A DNA stretch of 64,000 nucleotides from Bacteroidota bacterium (GTDB taxonomy: Bacteria; Bacteroidota; Bacteroidia; Cytophagales; Cyclobacteriaceae): positions 57,891-121,890 of the forward strand of contig JAEZGH010000155.1 of NCBI GenBank assembly GCA_023417065.1. Direction: 5' to 3'. Position 1 is the first letter of the stretch. Every line of letters begins with the position of its first letter. Under the pieces are notes generated by a model that saw nothing but the letters and a program-made list of their open reading frames with translations, ran no database searches and was not told the origin of the DNA. Both the position numbers and the translations under genes were made by a program. Positions 47,830-54,815 of this stretch are shown here, one piece after another.

Positions 47830-48528
47830 ATGATCGACCGCTATAGTATCACCGCCTCCATTGAACAAATCCGCGAGCGCTTCTCAGCTGACGTTCCTGA
47901 CTTTGTTCAACCCCGATACAACGCCGCACCAACGCAGCTTCTGCCCGTTATCACTTCGAATTCCCCGCAAGGCATATCAACATTTTACTGGGGCACGTCA
48001 CCGGCGTGGGCGAAAAACAAGATGTTAAGTGAGAAGTTGATTAACGTGCGCGTCGAACAAATTGATGAGAAGGTTTCACTGCAAAAAGCCCTGAAAAAGA
48101 ACCGATGCATTGTTCCCGCCGACGGCTTCTATGCCTGGAAGAAAGCGGGAAAGAAAACGATGATTCCCTACCGGTTCGTGTGCAAAGATCAACCGCTGTT
48201 TTCGTTCGCCGGATTCTGGGATGAATATGAAGACACCGACGGGAATGAGTTTCATACCTTCACCATCATCACCACCCAGGCTAACACCTTGGTGAGTACC
48301 GTCTACGATCGTATGCCTGTGATCCTCGATCGCGATGCTGAAGCCAAGTGGCTGGCGAAGACAACGTCAGACGAAGAATTGAAAAGTTTACTCGTTCCAT
48401 ATTCAGCTGAGCAGATCACGCTGTACTCAGTATCTCCGCGCATCAGCGACACGTCTACGGACGTCGCGTCGCTGATCATTCCGGCGCCACCTGCCGATCA
48501 ACACGGCAACCTGACTTTGTTCGATTGA
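47830..48528 (+). CDS. SRAP-fold protein lacking the catalytic residues
   Basis: The 232-residue product has the SRAP (YedK/HMCES) fold with YNAAPTQ, LINVRVE, RCIVPADGFYAWKK and YDRMPVIL. Active SRAP proteins begin MCGR, where Cys2 forms the DNA-protein crosslink at abasic sites. Here ATG 47830 gives MIDR, so Cys2 is Ile. The catalytic Glu (usually GFYEWK) is Ala. The usual His of IHDRMP is Tyr. The Asn of LINARVE is kept. It therefore should not form the crosslink and may bind DNA without catalysis. No intact paralogue is seen nearby. Confidence 0.85.
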   Translation: MIDRYSITASIEQIRERFSADVPDFVQPRYNAAPTQLLPVITSNSPQGISTFYWGTSPAWAKNKMLSEKLINVRVEQIDEKVSLQKALKKNRCIVPADGFYAWKKAGKKTMIPYRFVCKDQPLFSFAGFWDEYEDTDGNEFHTFTIITTQANTLVSTVYDRMPVILDRDAEAKWLAKTTSDEELKSLLVPYSAEQITLYSVSPRISDTSTDVASLIIPAPPADQHGNLTLFD

Positions 48529-48545
48529 ATTAGTATTGTTGGGAG

Positions 48546-49538
48546 TTAGAAACCTTCTACCTCGGCTTCATCCGGTACGGGCTGTCGCGGATCAGGCTTT
48601 TCGTCTACTGGCGGTTCGTCGCCTTCAGGTTCCTCGTCAGCCTGGCGCTGTCCTTCCCTGGGCTTCTTGTCGCGCTTGCGGAACAATCCTTTCTTTTCCG
48701 GTTCCTTCGGAGCCTGCTGCTGAATATTACTCTGATTCTCGTCAATGAAGTCGAACTCCTCCTCGTCGCCAGCGCGGCGCACGGGTTCCTCAGCAGGAGC
48801 CGCCTCGTCTTTCTTGCCAAAGAGTCTCTTGAAGAAGCCTTTGTTTTTGGTACCCGCTTTTTGCGACGCCTGCCTGCGCTCGTCTTCAGCACGGCCCATC
48901 TGATTAATTCGGGATTGCCGTACATCAGGCAGTACCAGATAGTCGCGCAGATACCACATGTAGTTGTCCTGCTCAACATTAAATGTTACGTGAACAACGG
49001 CGTAACGCGGCTTTTCCGCAATCCATCGTCCGGTGTTTTCGTCGTAGACAAGACTATCGGGAGCGTCATATTTAAGCACACGTACTTCGCGGTCTTTGGA
49101 GATCACGTACACGCTGTCCTGGGCAGAAGCTTCTGTATCCTGCTGCGGCACGTCTTCAATATAAACGCTGTCGATTACTGACCTTGCTGCGCGATCCAGG
49201 GCATCGCCCGGAGAAATACCGGCCTCGCCTTCCTCACCCAGCAGGCCTTCGCCATCCATGCGCAATGAATCGGGGACGTTTACATAAACAGGCTTTATAG
49301 CCACTGTGCGCATCTCCCGCGTCTTCTTGCGATAACTGGTGGGTTCTGCAATGAGGTATTTGGTTTTGCTGGCAGAATAGATTTTTGGCGTAGAATCCTC
49401 CTTCAGATAGCTGAATTTCTTACGAAGTTCGTCCTTGTCGTAGATGTAAGCACTTTGAAAGGCAGGGCAGATGGTTCGCTGAGTGCAAGCGGAAAATAGT
49501 CCAAGGATAAACAGAATAGCCGTAAGTGCCCTCAGCAT
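48546..49538 (-). CDS. Lipoprotein of unknown function
   Basis: The 330-residue product has a lipobox LFSAC at about residue 18. It continues with AYIYDKDELRKKFSYLKED, repeats of VYVNVPDS and a beta-rich middle. The C-terminal third is highly charged and rich in Pro, Glu and Lys (KKGLFRKRDKKP, GDEPPVDEKPDPRQP), so it is probably disordered. No function is recognised. It stands alone, convergent with the SRAP gene at 17 bp. Confidence 0.75.
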   Translation of the reverse strand: MLRALTAILFILGLFSACTQRTICPAFQSAYIYDKDELRKKFSYLKEDSTPKIYSASKTKYLIAEPTSYRKKTREMRTVAIKPVYVNVPDSLRMDGEGLLGEEGEAGISPGDALDRAARSVIDSVYIEDVPQQDTEASAQDSVYVISKDREVRVLKYDAPDSLVYDENTGRWIAEKPRYAVVHVTFNVEQDNYMWYLRDYLVLPDVRQSRINQMGRAEDERRQASQKAGTKNKGFFKRLFGKKDEAAPAEEPVRRAGDEEEFDFIDENQSNIQQQAPKEPEKKGLFRKRDKKPREGQRQADEEPEGDEPPVDEKPDPRQPVPDEAEVEGF

Positions 49539-49681
49539 GGTTAGGGTAAATCAAACAAAAATAGGCAATTTATCCAGACGAGAGACTGTAAAACCTTTGC
49601 CTTACGGTGAAATTGTGGTCCAAACCATACAGTTTTCATAAAATGTCCTGATATCAACAAAATCCGGGCGGCCCGTAAGCC

Positions 49682-50038
49682 TTATTTCAATTTCTCTAAC
49701 GCCAGCTTCTCCTTTTTCGTGAGTTTGGCCACAACTAAATCGTACGAGTCATCAATCCAGCTTCGGATTTCACGGTCAGGCACCGACCCGTCGATCATGA
49801 TAGTATTCCAATGCCTCTTGTTCATGTGATAGCCGGGCATGACCGCTTCATAGCGTTCGCGGAGTTCAATAGCCTTTTCAGGATCGGTCTTCAGGTTCAC
49901 ACTTGTGAAGTCAGCGATATCGGTGAGCGCAAACATCTTCCCCATGACCTTGAATACGAGCGTATTCTCGTCAAAGGGAAGTTCTTCGGTAACACCCGGT
50001 TTCGAAAGACAGTATTCGCGAAACGTTTCGAGGTTCAA
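49682..50038 (-). CDS. MmcQ/YjbR-family protein
   Basis: A 118-residue protein with the fold and motifs of the YjbR family: CLSKPGVTEELPFDENTLVFKV at the N terminus, KMFALTDI, then GYHMNKRHWNTIMIDGSVPDREI, which holds the conserved HWN. The family has a cyclic-amide-like DNA-binding fold, but no clear function. Its ATG overlaps the stop of the gene upstream on the same strand by 4 bp, so the two are cotranscribed. Confidence 0.88.
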   Translation of the reverse strand: MNLETFREYCLSKPGVTEELPFDENTLVFKVMGKMFALTDIADFTSVNLKTDPEKAIELRERYEAVMPGYHMNKRHWNTIMIDGSVPDREIRSWIDDSYDLVVAKLTKKEKLALEKLK

Positions 50039-50274
50039 TTCAGCGCAGGTTTGATAACCAGTTTGAAAACCAGGTAGAGAACGCCGACCAGAAAGATCAG
50101 CAGTGAGATCTTATTAATACCATGCATCATCTTCAAGTTGATGTTGCTGGGCCGTGAGGGATCTTTTTTCCGAAAGAAGTACCCTCCCACTTCTCCAAGG
50201 CTAAAAAAATTACGAAGCCCGCCGCGTTTCTGCCCACTTTCTGTTGCATTCACTTTTTCACTTTCCGGATTCAT
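50035..50274 (-). CDS. Small single-helix membrane protein
   Basis: The 79-residue product has a polar N-terminal half with KRGGLRNFFSLGEVGGYFFRKKD and a C-terminal membrane helix KISLLIFLVGVLYLVFKLVI. No family is recognised. It lies 20 bp after the ispG stop and overlaps the yjbR-type gene by 4 bp, so it sits in the ispG operon. Confidence 0.65.
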   Translation of the reverse strand: MNPESEKVNATESGQKRGGLRNFFSLGEVGGYFFRKKDPSRPSNINLKMMHGINKISLLIFLVGVLYLVFKLVIKPALN

Positions 50275-50294
50275 AAGCCTTTTCGTCTATTGTT

Positions 50295-52256
50295 TCAATT
50301 ACTAGCTACTGGTTCAATCCAATCGCCGTGTTCGCGGATCAGATTGATGAGTTCATCTACGGCCTGAGCTGTCGGCACATTTCTCCTGACAACTTCGCGG
50401 CCTTTATACAGGGTAATTCTTCCTGGTCCGGAACCCACGTATCCGTAGTCGGCATCGGCCATCTCTCCGGGACCGTTCACGATACACCCCATGATACCAA
50501 TCTTAACACCTTTGAGGTGATTCGTGACGGAGCGAATCCGCGCCGTTGTTTCCTGCAGGTCGAATAGCGTCCGCCCGCATGATGGGCAGCTGATATACTC
50601 AGTTTTCGAAATCCTCGTGCGTGTAGCCTGAAGGATATTGAATACCGTTTGATTCACAAGCTTTAATGAATTAGACGTTGACGCCAGGAACAGTCCGTCA
50701 CCGAGTCCATCGACGAGCAAACCTCCTGCATCTGTCGCTGCGAATAACTGCAGTTCCTCATCTGAAGTGTCAACGAAGGTGCGTGCGATGACCACAGGCA
50801 CGTCGCATCCGGCATTCATCAACTCAACGAAGACTCTCCGCTGCTCCGCCATTGCATGTTGATTTGACGTCGTTAGAATTACCACGACGTTCCGGTCTTC
50901 CTTCAGGCGGGCCATCAACGATTCGGTGAGGTCAGCTATTGAAAGAGAAACAAAGTTCAGCGCATCGGATAACTGACCGGATGCCTCCACATATTGAGAA
51001 GCTGTGAGAAGAGGATAGTGACGAATGCGCGTGTTCACCTGTTGCCACACGGGGTAGTCAACGATAACCCCCAACGTGCCAGGGATATCAAAATCAATTG
51101 CATTTGCCCCAGTGTACACATAATCGCATGCGGCGTCGGCGATATTCCATTTATCCAGAGGCACGGAATACTGGTAGCCCACGCCAAACAACGACGCTGG
51201 TGTGATTTGTTCTTTTCCGGAAAGGTCGGCTATTACGCGCGGCACGTTGTGCTCACCGCCAAAATTGGCAACAACATGCGTCTTTCTGCGATTGTATTCG
51301 AAAGGCGTTATGGGGTAATTCCTGATTACAGGAATAGGCTCGTGTCCTGCACGGTAGTCATATCGCTTCGCCAACGTCATGGCTACTGGTACTTCAGCCT
51401 CGGGCTCTTCGGTGAGGCTGACGCGAATCGTATCACCAAGTCCGTCTTCAAGCAGCGTTCCGATGCCGACTGCGGATTTCACGCGGCCATCCTCGCCGTC
51501 TCCGGCTTCTGTAACGCCGAGGTGAAGTGGATATGGCTTCAAACCTTCTTCATCGAGTTTCTGCACCAGGAGGCGATAGGCCTGCACCATCACCTGAGGG
51601 TTACTGGATTTCATCGAGAGCACGATGTTGAAATAGCTTTCATCTTCACAGATCCTCAGGAACTCGAGTGCAGATTCCACCATTCCCAGCGGGCTGTCGC
51701 CATAGCGGCTCATGATGCGGTCTGACAGAGATCCGTGATTTGTGCCGATACGCATAGCGGTACCGTACTCTTTGCAGATGCGAACGAGCGGGATAAATTT
51801 CTCGCGAATCCGGTCCAGTTCCGCCTGATAAGAGGCCTCAGTATAATCGATGGTTTCAAACCTTTTCTTGTCGGCATAGTTGCCAGGATTTATCCGAACC
51901 TTTTCTACGATGCGTGCGGCTAATTCAGCGGCGTTTGGCGTAAAATGGATGTCAGCGACGAGCGGTACGGTATAGCCCCTTTTCCTGAGTTCCTTTTTTA
52001 TGGCATCCAGGTTCTGGGCTTCCTTCATGCTGGGCGCGGTAATACGAACATACTCGCAGCCTGCATTCACCATCCGGATGGTTTGTTCCACTGAACCCAG
52101 TGTATCCATGGTATCAATCGTCGTCATGGACTGGATGCGGATGGGATTTTTGCCACCCATGGGAACGTCTCCTATTCGAACTTCTACGGTCTTTCGCCGG
52201 CTGTATTCAACAAGGCTGTTGCAATAAGTCTTCAGCGATGCAAGTGGTACATTCAC
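50295..52256 (-). CDS. ispG: HMBPP synthase IspG, long form
   Basis: The 653-residue product converts MEcPP to HMBPP in the MEP isoprenoid route and needs a [4Fe-4S] cluster. An N-terminal TIM barrel (ADIHFTPNAAELAARIVEKVRINPGNY) is followed by a large inserted domain (about 290-520), as in plants, Chlamydiota and Bacteroidota. The C-terminal cluster domain has ISCPSCGRTLFDL and GIMGCIVNGPGEMADADYGYVG. The cluster Cys residues are visible. It heads a three-gene transcript with two small genes. Confidence 0.96.
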   Translation of the reverse strand: MNVPLASLKTYCNSLVEYSRRKTVEVRIGDVPMGGKNPIRIQSMTTIDTMDTLGSVEQTIRMVNAGCEYVRITAPSMKEAQNLDAIKKELRKRGYTVPLVADIHFTPNAAELAARIVEKVRINPGNYADKKRFETIDYTEASYQAELDRIREKFIPLVRICKEYGTAMRIGTNHGSLSDRIMSRYGDSPLGMVESALEFLRICEDESYFNIVLSMKSSNPQVMVQAYRLLVQKLDEEGLKPYPLHLGVTEAGDGEDGRVKSAVGIGTLLEDGLGDTIRVSLTEEPEAEVPVAMTLAKRYDYRAGHEPIPVIRNYPITPFEYNRRKTHVVANFGGEHNVPRVIADLSGKEQITPASLFGVGYQYSVPLDKWNIADAACDYVYTGANAIDFDIPGTLGVIVDYPVWQQVNTRIRHYPLLTASQYVEASGQLSDALNFVSLSIADLTESLMARLKEDRNVVVILTTSNQHAMAEQRRVFVELMNAGCDVPVVIARTFVDTSDEELQLFAATDAGGLLVDGLGDGLFLASTSNSLKLVNQTVFNILQATRTRISKTEYISCPSCGRTLFDLQETTARIRSVTNHLKGVKIGIMGCIVNGPGEMADADYGYVGSGPGRITLYKGREVVRRNVPTAQAVDELINLIREHGDWIEPVASN

Positions 52257-52273
52257 GGATAAAAATGTTTATG

Positions 52274-52281
52274 CAAAAGTA
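52274..52281 (-). promoter_or_regulatory. Putative -7 element for ispG
   Basis: TACTTTTG on the minus strand is an exact match to TAnnTTTG, 17 bp before the ispG ATG. This fits a transcript start about 10 bp before the ATG. A -33 TTG is not clear. Confidence 0.45.
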
Positions 52282-52368
52282 ACCGATAATTGCATAAAAT
52301 GTTCCCGCCGGGCAAAAATGCAGCAACGCGATATCTGACTGAAACAGGCAGATTTACAGATGGTTAAA

Positions 52369-53073
52369 TCAAATATCGCCCAACTGTGGCCGAATGAGAA
52401 TTTCTTCGACGACGCTTCGCGGCGACATCTTCCAGGCGCAGTAGATACTTTCGGCGACATCCTCTACTGGCATGAACCGTTCATCGGGTAGTCCGGCCCC
52501 CTCCCAGCTCGACGTCAGGGTGGCCCCGGGAAGGACGGACGTGACGCGGATACCGCTGTTTTTCAGCTCCTCGCGAATACATTTTGAGAAGCCCAGCAGG
52601 GCGAATTTGGAAATGGCATAGGAGCCGCCGTTCGGGTAAGCCTTGATACTTGCAATCGAACAAATGTTGAAGATATGGCCCTCCTTCCGGGTAACCATGT
52701 CCCCTGCTAAGCCGCGGGTGGTATAGTAAGCACTGTACAAGTTCGCCTCAATCATACTCTCGAGAGCTCCATCAGCCTCCGAGATTATTTTCCCAGGGAT
52801 AAAAAAACCGGCATTATTCACAAGAACATCAACGGCGCCGCCCTCGCGAACCGCCGCGCAGAAGCGTTCAACTTCCACTTTCTTACTGACGTCGACAACA
52901 TACGTGGTGACCCCAATCGCCGGATATTGCCCGGCAAAGTAAGCCTTCAGTTCTGCAAGCTGGCTCTCATTTCGGGCACAGGTTATGAGATCGAAATTCT
53001 CGGATGCAAAGCGTTCCAGAATAGCTTTCCCTATACCCCTTGTTCCTCCCGTGACCACAATGCGTTTGTTCAT
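52369..53073 (-). CDS. Short-chain dehydrogenase/reductase
   Basis: A 234-residue classical SDR. It has a TGGTRGIGKAI cofactor motif, the NNAG motif (VLVNNAGFF), and the catalytic Ser-Tyr-Lys with SYAISK at about residue 153. The start of strand two (LITCARNE) suits NADP binding by Arg. The substrate is unknown. It is divergent from the MlaE gene, with 78 bp between the start codons and a 16-bp palindrome in the gap. Confidence 0.92.
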   Translation of the reverse strand: MNKRIVVTGGTRGIGKAILERFASENFDLITCARNESQLAELKAYFAGQYPAIGVTTYVVDVSKKVEVERFCAAVREGGAVDVLVNNAGFFIPGKIISEADGALESMIEANLYSAYYTTRGLAGDMVTRKEGHIFNICSIASIKAYPNGGSYAISKFALLGFSKCIREELKNSGIRVTSVLPGATLTSSWEGAGLPDERFMPVEDVAESIYCAWKMSPRSVVEEILIRPQLGDI

Positions 53074-53098
53074 AAAAATTATTTAGTTCATTTTTGGG

Positions 53099-53114
53099 TA
53101 TCTTGCGCAAGATA
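53099..53114. promoter_or_regulatory. 16-bp perfect palindrome between divergent genes
   Basis: TATCTTGCGCAAGATA is fully self-complementary. It lies 25 bp before the SDR start and 37 bp before the MlaE start. Each arm reads TATCTTGC, a near match to TAnnTTTG, so it may give -7 elements on both strands or be an operator. Confidence 0.45.
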
Positions 53115-53151
53115 GTGGATAGGAATTACGATTGCGCACCGCGACATAGCT

Positions 53152-53889
53152 ATGATAACCGAGATCGGAAAGTATTTTATTTTTCTCAGAAACCTTTTCG
53201 TAAACCGTGAATCGTTTGGGACGTACTACAAGCTAGTTCTGGAAGAATCAGTGTCGATTGGTCTCGGCTCTCTCTTTCTTGTTGCGCTTGTAGCTACGTT
53301 CATGGGCGCGGTAACCACCGTTCAGACAGCCTTCAACATGGTGAGTCCGCTGATCCCCAACTTCGTTATCTCACAGGTTGTCCGGGAAATGACAATCCTC
53401 GAACTCGCCCCGACCATCATTGCAGTCATCTATGCAGGAAAGGTAGGATCAAGCATGGCCGGAGGATTGGGAACCATGCGCATTACCGAGCAGATTGACG
53501 CCCTCGAGGTGATGGGCATCAACTCGGTGTCGTATCTTGTTCTGCCCAAGATCATCGCCTCCATCCTGATGTACCCGCTGCTGGTGATTATCGCCGGTGT
53601 GTGTGCGCTTGCAGGAGGTTATCTCGTCGGAACGGTAACCGAAATCATTACGCCGAATGATTACGTATATGGTATACGTTACGCATTTAATCCATTCACA
53701 GTAACTTTTGCGCTGATCAAATCGGTAGTGTTCGCATTCCTCGTGGCATCCATCTCTTCTTTTCAGGGCTACTATACGCAGGGAGGAGCTCTTGAGGTTG
53801 GCGTGTCCAGTACAAAAGCCGTAACCAATAGTGTTATCGCTGTGCTGCTTTCAGATTATTTCCTCGCCCAGTTACTTCTCGGAAAATGA
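53152..53889 (+). CDS. mlaE: MlaE-type ABC transporter permease
   Basis: The 245-residue integral membrane permease of the MlaE/YrbE family has five or six helices and the motifs TVQTAFNM and ELAPTIIAVIYAGKVGSSMAGGLGTMRITEQIDALEVMGI. The last stretch is highly diagnostic. Such permeases move phospholipids between membranes. The ATG overlaps nothing upstream, and the end overlaps the ATPase by 4 bp. No MlaD/MCE gene lies directly downstream, so a partner should be elsewhere. Confidence 0.95.
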   Translation: MITEIGKYFIFLRNLFVNRESFGTYYKLVLEESVSIGLGSLFLVALVATFMGAVTTVQTAFNMVSPLIPNFVISQVVREMTILELAPTIIAVIYAGKVGSSMAGGLGTMRITEQIDALEVMGINSVSYLVLPKIIASILMYPLLVIIAGVCALAGGYLVGTVTEIITPNDYVYGIRYAFNPFTVTFALIKSVVFAFLVASISSFQGYYTQGGALEVGVSSTKAVTNSVIAVLLSDYFLAQLLLGK

Positions 53890-54647
53890 TTGAGATCGAA
53901 AACATATCCAAGTCGTTCAACGGCAAAATGATTCTGGATGGAATCAGCGGAAACTTTGAAAAAGGTAAACCCAATCTCATCATCGGCGCCAGCGGTACAG
54001 GAAAAAGTGTGTTGCTGAAATGCATTGTGGGACTGCTTAAGCCGGATACGGGAAGCGTTCTCTACGATGGGAGAGATTTTTACGAAGGCGACCGCAACCT
54101 CAAGATTGAAATCCGAAGGGAGATGGGGATGCTTTTTCAGGGAAGTGCTCTTTTTGACTCAAAGAACGTCGAGCAGAATGTGATGTTCCCTCTCGACACA
54201 TTGACTAGAATGAGCAAAGAAGAAAAACTTGATCGGGTAAACTTCTGTCTTAAACGCGTCGGCCTCGAGAATGTTAATTTGAAAATGCCTTCGGAAATCA
54301 GCGGGGGAATGAAAAAGCGCGTTGGTATAGCGCGCGCCATTGTGAACAATCCGCAATACCTGTTTTGCGACGAACCCAATTCAGGACTGGATCCTCAGAC
54401 TTCCGTCCTTATTGATGAATTGATCCAGGACCTTTCGGAAGACCTTGACATGACGACTATCGTGGTTACCCACGATATGAACTCGATGATGGGTATCGGT
54501 GAAAAGATTATGTTCCTCTATCAGGGCCACAAGGTTTGGGAAGGAACCAAACACGACATCACGCGCTCAGGCGTTCGCGAACTCGACAACTTTGTCTTTG
54601 CTAACAAGGTGATGCAAAGTATGCGCTCGGCCGGGACGAATTTCTGA
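53886..54647 (+). CDS. mlaF: MlaF-type ABC transporter ATPase
   Basis: The 253-residue ATPase has Walker A GASGTGKSV, the Q-loop LFQGSALFDS, the signature SGGMKKRVGIARA, and Walker B YLFCDEPNSGLDP. SALFDSKNVEQNVMFPL is typical of MlaF. It pairs with the permease at a 4-bp overlap to form the lipid transporter core. The mla pair stands alone, with 169 bp free after it. Confidence 0.95.
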   Translation: MIEIENISKSFNGKMILDGISGNFEKGKPNLIIGASGTGKSVLLKCIVGLLKPDTGSVLYDGRDFYEGDRNLKIEIRREMGMLFQGSALFDSKNVEQNVMFPLDTLTRMSKEEKLDRVNFCLKRVGLENVNLKMPSEISGGMKKRVGIARAIVNNPQYLFCDEPNSGLDPQTSVLIDELIQDLSEDLDMTTIVVTHDMNSMMGIGEKIMFLYQGHKVWEGTKHDITRSGVRELDNFVFANKVMQSMRSAGTNF

Positions 54648-54815
54648 TGTCTGATTACTAATATTACTTATTCCTGATTGGCACACCATCCGGAATTTGC
54701 CACTTCGATGAAGAAGCTTCATGGTTCAGGGGTCAAGTTCAAGTTCTGGGAGCATGTTTCACCCGTGTCGTAATTGCCCTACGGCAGCGAACCTCCGAAG
54801 TAGCTACAACCTTTT

